Below the pieces are notes generated by a model that worked only from the letters and a program-made list of their open reading frames with translations, was not told the origin of the DNA and did not search any database. A stretch of 64,000 nucleotides of DNA from UBA1219 sp045601425 (GTDB lineage Bacteria > Bacteroidota > Bacteroidia > Bacteroidales > P3): NCBI GenBank assembly GCA_045601425.1, contig JAZRZP010000030.1, positions 1-64,000 of the forward strand. The letters are read 5' to 3'. This document shows, piece after piece, positions 1 through 9,076 of the stretch; positions within the stretch are counted from its first letter, which is position 1; each line of letters opens with the position of its first letter. The translations under genes and the position numbers were made by a program.

Positions 1-164
1 ATATTAATGTCCCAATCCTTCAATGGTATCCCGACAGACTCAATCTTTCGCTTGATGCTTTGTTCGATAGGTGACAATATCACCCAGCTGTCACCTCCGG
101 AGAAGTCACAAATGGTGCCTTGCTGCTGCACGAAAAGGCTCGATTTAGTGACGCAGAAAAACAT
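1..164 (-). pseudogene. Fragment of a type IIG / PglX-like restriction-modification protein, runs off the left edge
   Basis: An open minus-strand frame runs from about 164 off the window edge. It encodes SLFVQQQGTICDF followed by SWVILSPIEQSIKRKIE and PLKDWDIN. This string is typical of the stretch just before the TaqI-like C-terminal specificity domain of Bacteroidota type IIG and BREX PglX-like N6-adenine methylases. The N-terminal methylase motifs are absent: upstream DNA is instead the recombinase gene, whose last codons and stop overlap this frame. It is therefore a headless cassette, either a silent specificity segment or a remnant cut by rearrangement. The ATG at 164-162 is probably not the original start. 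Family recognition is from memory of the conserved string; the rest of the gene cannot be seen. Confidence 0.6.
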
Positions 165-750
165 GAATAAAACGAGCCAACGTATTGCGATCGACCTTGC
201 AGATTTTGGCGATTTGCCTCTGTGAGATTCCTTCCGCAAGAAGATCCTTGACAAGATTCTCTTTTTTCGCAAGTTTGTAGTGCTCGCGTTTGGGTTCTTT
301 CCCTTTGGGACGACCTAACACAACACCTTCTGCTTTCTTGCGAGCGAGAGCCTCTTTTGTTCTTTGACTTATTAGGTTACGTTCTATCTCCGCTGATAGA
401 CCAAAGGCGAATGCCAATACTTTGCTCTGGATGTCTTCACCGAGACGATAGTTGTCTTTGATAGTCCAGACACGGCATTCTTTGCTCATGCAGATATTTA
501 GAATCTCCATAATCATAAAGAGATTTCTACCAAGGCGCGACAATTCCGCACAGATAATCAAATCATCTTTTTGAACACGTTTCAACAATTTCCCTAGCTC
601 ACGCTTGTTGTAGTTCTTTGTGCCACTGATAGTTTCTTCAATCCATCCGTCAATAAGAATCTTTTCTCTTGTACAGAAGTTGTTAATTTCAAATCTTTGG
701 TTTTCTACCGTCTGTTTGTCGCTTGAAACGCGAATGTATCCGTAAATCAT
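145..750 (-). CDS. Serine recombinase / DNA invertase, Mpi-like
   Basis: A 201-residue site-specific recombinase of the resolvase/invertase family. The N-terminal catalytic domain begins MIYGYIRVSSDKQTVENQ with nucleophile Ser9 in the YxRVS motif. It has the conserved SRLGRN segment and the long E-helix region (LSAEIERNLISQRTKEALARKKAEG), then a C-terminal helix-turn-helix (EGISQRQIAKICKVDRNTLARF). Length and motifs match the Bacteroides Mpi subgroup, whose founding member inverts many promoter segments in B. fragilis. The stop codon lies inside the frame of the adjoining restriction-gene fragment. Target sites are not identified; an imperfect dyad lies just upstream at 806-834. The gene looks intact. 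Confidence 0.9.
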   Translation of the reverse strand: MIYGYIRVSSDKQTVENQRFEINNFCTREKILIDGWIEETISGTKNYNKRELGKLLKRVQKDDLIICAELSRLGRNLFMIMEILNICMSKECRVWTIKDNYRLGEDIQSKVLAFAFGLSAEIERNLISQRTKEALARKKAEGVVLGRPKGKEPKREHYKLAKKENLVKDLLAEGISQRQIAKICKVDRNTLARFIHVFLRH

Positions 751-805
751 ATCTGTTAAGTTTAAAAAGCAGAAATAAACGGAATAAAATCCAAGTTACA
801 ACACG

Positions 806-834
806 GACAGCATAAACAATTGTAAAAAGCTGTC
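806..834. repeat. Imperfect 29-bp dyad upstream of the recombinase
   Basis: GACAGC at 806-811 and GCTGTC at 829-834 are inverted around a central CAATTG (817-822), with A/T-rich spacers. It lies between the recombinase start (750) and the stop of the LRR gene (880). It could be a recombinase binding site, an operator, or a weak terminator for the LRR gene; sequence alone does not decide. Confidence 0.35.
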
Positions 835-879
835 TAAAAAATATTGGCAGGAAATAAAATTACGACATTCTTCTGTCAG

Positions 880-2418
880 TCACTCCTCCACCTCCACTAC
901 CACACCTTCGGCGAAGGCACCGGCTTCTATTTCGGTTGCAGGATTGCGGAGGACAACCCTTTTCAGATTGTCGCAGCCGAAAAACAGATCCTTGTCCACA
1001 TAATTCAGTGCGCGCGGCAGCGTCACGGCCTTCAGTTTTTTGCAATTGCAGAAACAGTACTCGTTCAGATACTCCACCCTGTCGGGCAGGCGTAAAGTCT
1101 CAAGCGAGGTACAGCCGTTGAAGGTATTGCCGCGTTCCATGTTTCCAGCCGCCTTGGCCTCCCCTATTTCGGTAAGCGAATCGGGAAGACTAAGCTCTTT
1201 CAGACTCTTGCAGCCTGCAAAGGCGAAATCCGTTATTACGCGGAGGTGTCCGCCGAATTTTATGTTCTCGAGCGAAATGCAGTTCTCGAAAGCACCCCTG
1301 CCTATGGACATCACGTTTTCGGGAATGCAGATTTTCTCAAGCGAAATGCAGTCGGCGAAAGTATAGTTCCTTATCTGGTTGATGTATGGCGGCAGCACTA
1401 TGTTTTTCAGCCGTGTACAGCCACTGAAAGCCGATTCTTCTATGTCGGAGACAAGTTCGGGAACATCAGCGGTCTTTTTGGTCTGCGGACAGCGGAGCAG
1501 TGCCGTCTGGTACTTGTTGTACAGCAGGCCGTCTTCGGCCGAAAACTTCCTGTTGTCCTCATCGACATCAAATTTTTCCAAATTCATACAGCCGTCGAAT
1601 GCCGACACGCCGAGGTTCTTCACCTTGGCGGGAATAAAAATCTCGGTAAGGCTCCGGCAATCGGCGAAAGCATCGTTTCCGATGGTGTTCACCTCTTCGG
1701 GAATACGGATTCTCTTCAGGTTCACACAGCCCGAAAATGCCCCCGTTCCTATACGCTTGAGTGCGGGAGGCAATTCTATCTTGCTAAGTGACACGCAGTT
1801 GCGGAACACCCACCCCGGAAGTTTTGCAATCATCTTTCCCAAACGGACATCTTTCAGTTTACGGCAGTCGGCAAAGGCATTGCGTCCCACAACGATTACC
1901 GTGTCGGGCAGAATCACTTTCTTTATGCCGGCACAGCCGTAGAAAGCGAACTCCCTCACTTCCGTAAACATTTCGGGAACGGCGAAAGTATCCCCTATTG
2001 CGGAAGAGACCTTTATCAGCGACGTGAAATCGGAAGAGCACAATATCCTTCCGGAATCTTCGGCAGTGAAATGAATGTTTCCGTGATCCACCTCGAAAGT
2101 CTCTATGCCGGATATTTCCCTGAAGGCATCACGGCCTATGTTCCGCAATGTGGACGGAATCCTGACGGACGTTATTTTTTCGCAGTTGCGGAAAGCCTCT
2201 GCCGCAACCAGTTCCACACCTTCGGGTATCTCGAACAGCCCTTCGATGTCCTTGCTGCAGGAGAAAAGAGTTTTTCCGTTCCTTGAATACTTTGCCACAT
2301 CGGAATTGAAATATGTCACCTGCTCGAACCCGTCTTCTTCCGGACAGTATCCGGATTGAAGCAGATTTTCACCATTGGCATCAAATTCCATTTCAGGAAT
2401 CAGTTCGTCGTATTCCAT
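880..2418 (-). CDS. BspA-like leucine-rich repeat (LRR_5) protein
   Basis: 512 residues, mostly more than a dozen copies of a roughly 23-residue repeat of the form IPxxVxxIGxxAFxxCxxL, the Treponema/Bacteroides BspA-type LRR (LRR_5). Such proteins are usually surface adhesins or host-binding proteins. Here the first 60 residues (starting MEYDELIPEMEFDANGENLL) are acidic and show no signal peptide, lipobox or T9SS sorting domain, so the product may be cytoplasmic or the start may be lost. The C-terminus ends in an acidic VVVEVEE. It stands alone next to the recombinase. Partner and function are unknown. Confidence 0.85.
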   Translation of the reverse strand: MEYDELIPEMEFDANGENLLQSGYCPEEDGFEQVTYFNSDVAKYSRNGKTLFSCSKDIEGLFEIPEGVELVAAEAFRNCEKITSVRIPSTLRNIGRDAFREISGIETFEVDHGNIHFTAEDSGRILCSSDFTSLIKVSSAIGDTFAVPEMFTEVREFAFYGCAGIKKVILPDTVIVVGRNAFADCRKLKDVRLGKMIAKLPGWVFRNCVSLSKIELPPALKRIGTGAFSGCVNLKRIRIPEEVNTIGNDAFADCRSLTEIFIPAKVKNLGVSAFDGCMNLEKFDVDEDNRKFSAEDGLLYNKYQTALLRCPQTKKTADVPELVSDIEESAFSGCTRLKNIVLPPYINQIRNYTFADCISLEKICIPENVMSIGRGAFENCISLENIKFGGHLRVITDFAFAGCKSLKELSLPDSLTEIGEAKAAGNMERGNTFNGCTSLETLRLPDRVEYLNEYCFCNCKKLKAVTLPRALNYVDKDLFFGCDNLKRVVLRNPATEIEAGAFAEGVVVEVEE

Positions 2419-2592
2419 ATCGTACCGTTAATGTATTTTGTCTGGAATAACGCAAACAGACAGGTTTTATTTTGTTTCATGAACAATGGCAAAAAAATTA
2501 TAACCAACTGTATTTGTGCACATTACACACTATGACCAAAAATATCGGCAGAGATTTTAGTGTTTTTAAAGCAATCTGTCAGTTTTTTTGCG

Positions 2593-2600
2593 TAACTTTG
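2593..2600 (+). promoter_or_regulatory. -7 element (TAACTTTG) for the lipoprotein gene
   Basis: TAACTTTG matches the Bacteroidota TAnnTTTG -7 box. It lies 26 bases before the ATG at 2627, implying a very short leader. No good -33 TTG is seen at the usual spacing. Confidence 0.55.
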
Positions 2601-2626
2601 CAAAGTAATTCAGAAATCAGAAACAG

Positions 2627-3646
2627 ATGAAACGGATACTATTATTGACGGTTCTGGCAGGACTTCTTGCGATTTCTTGCGACGACGAATTCAATCCCAA
2701 CGGAGACTGGGAGGAAACAATGATTGTGTACAGTCTGCTTGACCAAGACGACGACACCACGTGGGTTCGCGTGCAGAAATGCTACCTTTCCGACGGAGAC
2801 ATGTCGGCCATACCCCAAATAGCGGACTCATCGAACTACCCTGAAGGGGAACTTGAAGTGAAATTAACTGAATGGAACGCAAGAAAAATCGGCACAACGG
2901 ACAAACTGGAGAAAACCACCGAAACCGGCAATGTCTTCAACTTCACATACAAGGAGCTCGAAAGCAAAAACGATGGCGAATTCTACTCTGACAGGCAACC
3001 CGTATATTTCTGCAGAACCAAAGGCCAACTCAAGGCCGACAAAATATACGAATTGCGTATTACCAACACCAGAACTGGCAAGACTGCATATTCCGAGACA
3101 TCTCTGCTCGGTGATATTTCCAGCACCGGCATGATGCCAATTTCCATAAACAACAACAGCAGCACCTTCAATTTTTCCAACGGCAGATGTTCCTTGAACT
3201 GGGCTTCCGGCGAACGTGCCAGAATCTACCAGCCCTTAGTGCGTTTCTTCTATCAGAACACTGGCAGCGACTCGATAATGCATGTGGACGTGAAGCAGAA
3301 CATTGTCTACAACAACAACGGGCAGCTGAGTCTGTCCTACGTCATTACGCTCAATTCATACGCCAACGAAATAGCCAAACTCGTCACCGACCACACCACT
3401 CCGAAAATCATCGGCGACAGCATAACGCTGTTCATGTACATGGGCAACGATGACTTGAGAGACTATCTCTCTGCCACAAAAGAGCCCTCGACCCTCGTTC
3501 AGGAACGCCCGCACTACACCAACATCAAAGGCGGTCTCGGCATATTCGCATCACGCCGCACCAAAATAAGCCAGAACATGATGGTACCCGCCAACCAGAA
3601 CTCCCCATACCGGAAAGCCATAAAAAACCTGAACATCGGATTCTGA
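2627..3646 (+). CDS. Secreted lipoprotein of unknown function
   Basis: 339 residues with a lipoprotein signal peptide (MKRILLLTVLAGLLAISC; lipobox LAISC, acylated Cys18). The mature part begins with aspartate/asparagine-rich DDEFNPNGDWEE and then VYSLLDQDDDTTWVRVQKCYL. That opening recalls Bacteroidota envelope lipoproteins in the DUF4249-like group, but I cannot confirm the family. It is likely anchored in the outer membrane. The next gene downstream is also a lipoprotein on the same strand, about 100 bases away. Confidence 0.75.
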   Translation: MKRILLLTVLAGLLAISCDDEFNPNGDWEETMIVYSLLDQDDDTTWVRVQKCYLSDGDMSAIPQIADSSNYPEGELEVKLTEWNARKIGTTDKLEKTTETGNVFNFTYKELESKNDGEFYSDRQPVYFCRTKGQLKADKIYELRITNTRTGKTAYSETSLLGDISSTGMMPISINNNSSTFNFSNGRCSLNWASGERARIYQPLVRFFYQNTGSDSIMHVDVKQNIVYNNNGQLSLSYVITLNSYANEIAKLVTDHTTPKIIGDSITLFMYMGNDDLRDYLSATKEPSTLVQERPHYTNIKGGLGIFASRRTKISQNMMVPANQNSPYRKAIKNLNIGF

Positions 3647-3748
3647 AAAACGTAATATTTTTTCCGCATCTCATACTAAATGAAGATGCACCGCAAAAAA
3701 AAACTTGACAATATAAACTAAACCTATCTATAATTAAAAAAAGCAACA

Positions 3749-4462
3749 ATGAAAATACGAAAATTTTCACTTATAATGATTTTGGCCGGTTCCCTTCTGG
3801 CTTCATCCTGCATCATGTACAAACCGCAGTCGGTCGACGTACCCCTCATCAACCATCAGGGAGACTGCCGCATAGACGGAGCCGTATCCATATCGCCGAT
3901 TGTTATCATTTCCGAACCGGACATAAACGTCACCGGTTCCTATGGTGTAACCGATTGGGGTGCAGTGCAGCTCCACGCCAACTACAACGGTGACAAAGGC
4001 ATCTACGGACAGGCAGCCGTTGGCTATTATCACCCGATCGACAAGGCCGTTCTCGAAGTGTATGCCGGCTGTGGCTACGGCAGCAATGAATTCGACTACA
4101 GCTCCGACAAGAAAAACCTGAAAGGCAACCACAAGCAGTTCTTCGTCCAACCCAACTTCGGCTGGGTGGACTTGGCCAACGGACACATTGACCTCGGCAT
4201 TGGCCTGAAATGCGGCTACTTCATGCCCGATTTCACAGAATCGGAACTTGACGAAAACTCTGACCTGTGGATTGAAACCAGCAGATATATGAAAAAATCA
4301 CCGCTGTTCGAGCCGCAGTTCTTCTTCCGTGCCGGCGGCCAGCACCTCAAATTCACCTTGAGGTTCGGCTACTGCGAATTCTTCGACGACGAAATGTTCG
4401 ACGGCAGCGACGCCATATACGCACCATTCACGATAAGTGCCGGTCTGAACTACAGATTCTGA
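3749..4462 (+). CDS. Outer-membrane lipoprotein, possible small beta-barrel
   Basis: 237 residues. The signal peptide ends in LLASSC (Cys21), a lipobox. The remainder alternates polar and hydrophobic residues with many Gly/Tyr/Phe (VTGSYGVTDWGAVQLHANY; GIYGQAAVGYYHP) and ends SAGLNYRF, a terminal aromatic typical of outer-membrane barrels. A barrel with an apparent lipobox is slightly unusual; the Cys may be incidental. It is followed by a strong terminator. No specific function is recognised. Confidence 0.7.
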   Translation: MKIRKFSLIMILAGSLLASSCIMYKPQSVDVPLINHQGDCRIDGAVSISPIVIISEPDINVTGSYGVTDWGAVQLHANYNGDKGIYGQAAVGYYHPIDKAVLEVYAGCGYGSNEFDYSSDKKNLKGNHKQFFVQPNFGWVDLANGHIDLGIGLKCGYFMPDFTESELDENSDLWIETSRYMKKSPLFEPQFFFRAGGQHLKFTLRFGYCEFFDDEMFDGSDAIYAPFTISAGLNYRF

Positions 4463-4487
4463 GTACGGAATATTTTGTGCAACGCAG

Positions 4488-4524
4488 CAAAAAAGCGGAT
4501 TTTCATAAAAATCCGCTTTTTTTT
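4488..4524 (+). terminator. Rho-independent terminator
   Basis: A stem formed by AAAAAGCGGATTTT and its complement with a CAT loop, followed by a run of eight T. It sits 25 bases after the stop of the lipoprotein gene. Confidence 0.85.
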
Positions 4525-4612
4525 CGTCCTTCAAACGAAAAAAAAGACCGCACTACTACAATATTTATGAGTTTTTTCAGTTTTAAAGTGTTTATTATTC
4601 TGACATTCAAAC

Positions 4613-7600
4613 ATTAAAAACACTGGACACATAAAACGGTTTCTAAAAATAGCAGGTCGGGTATTACTCGGAATTTTCATTGCAGCGTACGTAGCGGTTG
4701 CCCTGCTGAACTATTCGTTTGTCCAATCGCTTGCCGGAGCATGGGCGTCATCGTATCTGTCAAAGGAACTCAAGTCCGACATTCACATCGGATCCATCGG
4801 TATCAACATCTTTGACCATGTAATCCTGAACGATGTACTCATTGGCACTCCACAAGGAGACACACTCTTTTCCGGAGGCCGCATTTCCGTTCGTTTCGAC
4901 GAATTTCCTCCGATAAATTCGCATGGTCTGAACCTTGACCGTGTACGTATCCGCGATGCATTTTTCTATTTCCAGACCACCGAAGACGGCAACAACATCA
5001 AGTTCCTGTCCGAATATTTCAAAAGCCGCGAGCCATCGGAAGATACCTCGAGCAGCGATTTCATTGTCAACGTAAACCGATTGACACTCAGGAATGTACA
5101 CTACAAAATGCGTCTCAAAAACCACGACAGCTTCGGCTATCAGGTTGGAGTGAACCCGAAAGACATGGAATTTTTCAACATCAATTCCAAGATGCGCAAC
5201 ATCAGGGTATTACGCGATGACATAACGCTTCAGATGGACAATTTCTCTGCCACCGAGAAATGCGGTTTCTGCCTTAAAAACCTGTCGGGACACGTATATG
5301 TTTCCCAAACGGGCATAAGCCTTACCGAAATGGATCTTGAGACCGAAGATTCACACCTCAAAGGCGATGCCCTGCTCCACTTCAACGGCTGGGGCGACAT
5401 GAAAGACTTTGTGGAAAACGTAAAAATGGTGGCCGCATTCGAAGACGGTTCGTACGGCAGTTTACGCGATGCTGCCTTCTGGGCTCCGACACTCTGGCCC
5501 ATGGAACAGCACGTGAACCTTTCGGGACTCTTCTACGGGCCGGTAGCCGACATGCATGCCAGCAACGTCGACATATCGTTCGGCGAAAAAACCAGACTGC
5601 ACCTCAACGCCTACATCACAGGACTCACCGACATACACAACACCATCATAAATGCCGATGTCTATGACTTCAACACCTGCGTGGAAGACCTAAGAAACGT
5701 TGTCCACCCGAGTCACTGCAGGAAAATCGTCATTCCAAAAAAATTGAACGCTTTCTCGCCGGTTTCCATAGACTCCATTTCGTTCATCGGCACCATAGAC
5801 GAATTCCTTGCCTCGGCCAGAATAAAGACTCCTTCGGGAACCATAAATGCTGATGCCATAATGCAGAAGAACAGCAAGAAAAACGAATACGTTTACATAG
5901 GAACACTCAACTCAAAGGATTTCGGTTTCAAGAATCTTGTGCCCGGGAGCTGGATAACCCGCTCCGGTTTCGACCTGACCATACAAGGTGCCGGATTCAA
6001 CCTCAACGACATGGAACTCAGTGCAGACGGCACTATTTACAACACCGTCTTCAACGGTCAGAAAATCGATTACATTGAAGTGAATTCCGAAATCAGCGAA
6101 CAGCACATCGACGCCGACATAAACATACATGACGAACTTGCCGACCTTTCGGTTTCGGGAAGCGCCGACCTCCTGCAATCCCAAAACAGATACACTCTGA
6201 ATGCCGACATTCGCAACCTGAATCTTTCGAAACTAAAACTGCTGTCGGGTGGCAGCGACAGCAACATAGTCATACAATCGCAGATAAACGCTAGCATCGA
6301 AGGAAATTCCGTCAATGAACTCACCGGCAATGTTTCCATGTCAAACACTTACCTGCGAAATAACAACGACACCATACATTTCGGCAACATTTCCCTGCTT
6401 TCCAGAGAAATGGACAGCTACAGAAACATCTCATTGGACTGTGACATCATGAACCTTACGGCAAAAGGATATTTCAACTATTCCGATCTGAGCAACGCCG
6501 TACATGTCTTTTGCGACAAGTATGTCCCCATATACTATAATCCCTTCGCAAACAAAGGTCTGCCCAAATACATTCCCGAGAACACGGATTTCAGGTTCGA
6601 CATGGCCGTATGTGACACCACCAACACTCTGTGCCGCATAATACACGGCCTGAACATATCGGGAAACACCACGTTATCGGGCAGCTACACCGACGTGGAA
6701 TCGCTCAAATTCCAGTTCAAATGCGACAGCCTGACCTACAACAGCCTCAGGTTCCACGACGTAAAAATAAAAGGACGCGAAGTTGGTGAAAAATACGACA
6801 TCACGCTCAAAACCGACGAATTCCGTTTCAAAGACGCATCCATTTTGGAAAACCTGAAAGCCGAAATCTTTGCTCAGAATTCAGACCTGTCGCTCCTCGC
6901 AAACTGGGGCAACGACGGTGACGAGCTGCAAATGGGCGAAATCAACATAAAAATGCTGAGCAACCTCGATGGTAACAAAGTCAAATTCCTCGACTCCAAA
7001 TTCAAGGCCAACGGAGAAACATGGGTTATAGACAACGGAAGCGAAATAAATTACGGCAAAGACTTTCTGGTTGTCAAAGATTTCACGGCAAATTGCAAAA
7101 ATCAGTCGCTGTTCGTTGACGGCCGCAGGGAATCGGACAGCATCGACTTTTTCAACGTCAAGCTCTCCGACTTCGACATATCCCAACTCAACATCATACT
7201 CGGAGAAATCGGTCTGAACACGAATGGCAAAGCCAACGGACAACTCATACTGCACAACCGCGACAACACGATGTACTGCACGGCAAACATGTCCATCGAC
7301 AAATGGAACCTCAACGGCAGGTACATGGGCGATGCCAAGGTACGCACCGGCTGGAGAGCCGACAAAAAACGTCTCGGAATACAACTGGTGTCAACAATTG
7401 ACGAAGATTCCACCAAACACACTCCAATAGACATGCGGGGGTTCTATTACCCTGAAGAAGACGGAAAAATAGAGTTTACTGCCAATTTCGACGGCTTTGA
7501 CCTGAACTCCGTTTCACCTTACCTTAAATCGTTCTCATCGCAATTTGAGGGCAACCTGCACGGAAAATTCAACATCAGCGGCAACCTCTCCAACCCTAAA

Positions 7601-9076
7601 ATACTCGGCGTAGCTTTCATCGACAACGGTTTGATAAAAATCGACATGTTCAACACGACGTACAAGTTCGCTGATAGCATTCAATTTGCCGAAAACCTCA
7701 TAAAATTCCAGCAGTTCCGTATCACCGACTCAAAAGAAAACCCTGCTTTCATCGACGGCATCGTAGAACACAATTACTTCAAGGACTTCAAAGTAAACAT
7801 CTCCATAAAATCCGACAACCTCATGGTTATAAACACCGATGCCAGAAACAGCAGCAACTTCTACGGGACGCTGTTTGCCAAGATTGACGGGAATGTAAGC
7901 GGTCACATCAACAACCTGCAAGTCGTAGCCAACGCCCAGACCAACAGCGGCAGCACTTTCTGCATACCGGTCAGCGACAAGCAGCAGATTTCAGAACAGA
8001 ACTTCATACAGTTCCGCTCGGCCAGCGCCGCACAGAACCGCCCGACAGCCATGCAGAACAGCAACAGCCTGCATTACAAAATAAAACTGAACGTAACTGC
8101 CACCCCCGATGTAAAAGTTTACCTGCCAATGGATTTCAGTCAGTTGAGTGCTTACGTAACCGCCAACGGCAACGGCAACCTCCAGCTGAACCTTGCTTCG
8201 AACTCCGATTTTTCAATGTCGGGCGACTACAACATAAATTCAGGCAGTTTCAAACTCGACCTGATGGGGCTTTTCTCACGTGAACTGATACTGCAAAACG
8301 GCAGTTCCCTATCGTGGAACGGGAATCCCACTGATGCCACCATCGACATTACCGGCGTGTATCCGCAACGCATAAACCTGAATTCCCTGCCAGGTGCCGA
8401 TGCCTTGGAGCAATCGCAACACTCCGTAAACGTTGAAAGCATCATTGCCTTCAGCGGGAACCTGCTGAGTCCGGAAATAAAATTCGACTTCCGCATGCCA
8501 AACGCCGACCAAGCCACCGAAGAACAGATTTCCGCCTTGGTTGACCGCACCAACGAACGCGAAATGGTAAACCAAACCGTTTCACTTCTGGCATTCCACC
8601 AATTCTATTCACCGACTACCACGCCTGTGAACGCCGGATTCAACGCATGGTCGAGCGGCTTGGGAGTAGCCATGAATCAGGTCAGCAACGTGGTTTCGAA
8701 CATCGTGGACTTTGTTGATGTAAACGTGAACTACAAGGTCGGCGACGAACTCACCACAAACCAACTCGACATCGACATAAGCAAAGAATGGAACCGTTTT
8801 TATTTCGAAACCACGTTCGGCTTCGGCGGTGACGCCAAATCCATGAAACAACTCGACGACGGTTCAGCCAGCACCATAATCGGTGACATCCTCGTGGGCT
8901 ACAAACTTTCCCCCACCCTGCACCTCATAGCATTCAACCGTTCGAACACCAACGACTACACCAAACAGGATCTGCCTTACACTCAGGGTGTCGGCATAAA
9001 ATACAGCAAAGAGTTCGACACATGGAAAAACCTGTTCGCCCGCAAAAAGAAAAAATCCAAAAGCAAAAAGCAATGA
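4613..9076 (+). CDS. tamB: TamB-like translocation and assembly module protein (large AsmA/TamB family), ATT start
   Basis: About 1487 residues, an inner-membrane-anchored periplasmic protein that bridges to the outer membrane. The TamB family works in outer-membrane protein insertion and phospholipid transport. A single N-terminal membrane anchor (RVLLGIFIAAYVAVALL) is followed by a very long beta-rich region and a C-terminal DUF490/TamB domain with the phrase NVNYKVGDELTTNQLDIDISKEW; the end is lysine-rich (KKKKSKSKKQ). The frame is open from 4604 but has no ATG, GTG or TTG before the anchor. The most natural N-terminus begins at ATT 4613 and reads as KNTGHIKRFLKIAGR after the initiator. 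The first ATG, at 5081, is about 155 codons inside the domain. Its stop overlaps the next gene's start (ATGA). Confidence 0.85.
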   Translation: MKNTGHIKRFLKIAGRVLLGIFIAAYVAVALLNYSFVQSLAGAWASSYLSKELKSDIHIGSIGINIFDHVILNDVLIGTPQGDTLFSGGRISVRFDEFPPINSHGLNLDRVRIRDAFFYFQTTEDGNNIKFLSEYFKSREPSEDTSSSDFIVNVNRLTLRNVHYKMRLKNHDSFGYQVGVNPKDMEFFNINSKMRNIRVLRDDITLQMDNFSATEKCGFCLKNLSGHVYVSQTGISLTEMDLETEDSHLKGDALLHFNGWGDMKDFVENVKMVAAFEDGSYGSLRDAAFWAPTLWPMEQHVNLSGLFYGPVADMHASNVDISFGEKTRLHLNAYITGLTDIHNTIINADVYDFNTCVEDLRNVVHPSHCRKIVIPKKLNAFSPVSIDSISFIGTIDEFLASARIKTPSGTINADAIMQKNSKKNEYVYIGTLNSKDFGFKNLVPGSWITRSGFDLTIQGAGFNLNDMELSADGTIYNTVFNGQKIDYIEVNSEISEQHIDADINIHDELADLSVSGSADLLQSQNRYTLNADIRNLNLSKLKLLSGGSDSNIVIQSQINASIEGNSVNELTGNVSMSNTYLRNNNDTIHFGNISLLSREMDSYRNISLDCDIMNLTAKGYFNYSDLSNAVHVFCDKYVPIYYNPFANKGLPKYIPENTDFRFDMAVCDTTNTLCRIIHGLNISGNTTLSGSYTDVESLKFQFKCDSLTYNSLRFHDVKIKGREVGEKYDITLKTDEFRFKDASILENLKAEIFAQNSDLSLLANWGNDGDELQMGEINIKMLSNLDGNKVKFLDSKFKANGETWVIDNGSEINYGKDFLVVKDFTANCKNQSLFVDGRRESDSIDFFNVKLSDFDISQLNIILGEIGLNTNGKANGQLILHNRDNTMYCTANMSIDKWNLNGRYMGDAKVRTGWRADKKRLGIQLVSTIDEDSTKHTPIDMRGFYYPEEDGKIEFTANFDGFDLNSVSPYLKSFSSQFEGNLHGKFNISGNLSNPKILGVAFIDNGLIKIDMFNTTYKFADSIQFAENLIKFQQFRITDSKENPAFIDGIVEHNYFKDFKVNISIKSDNLMVINTDARNSSNFYGTLFAKIDGNVSGHINNLQVVANAQTNSGSTFCIPVSDKQQISEQNFIQFRSASAAQNRPTAMQNSNSLHYKIKLNVTATPDVKVYLPMDFSQLSAYVTANGNGNLQLNLASNSDFSMSGDYNINSGSFKLDLMGLFSRELILQNGSSLSWNGNPTDATIDITGVYPQRINLNSLPGADALEQSQHSVNVESIIAFSGNLLSPEIKFDFRMPNADQATEEQISALVDRTNEREMVNQTVSLLAFHQFYSPTTTPVNAGFNAWSSGLGVAMNQVSNVVSNIVDFVDVNVNYKVGDELTTNQLDIDISKEWNRFYFETTFGFGGDAKSMKQLDDGSASTIIGDILVGYKLSPTLHLIAFNRSNTNDYTKQDLPYTQGVGIKYSKEFDTWKNLFARKKKKSKSKKQ

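Noticed and set aside
7..225. 72-codon plus-strand frame at the left edge
   Set aside because: It lies antisense to the recombinase end and the restriction fragment, and has no family signature.
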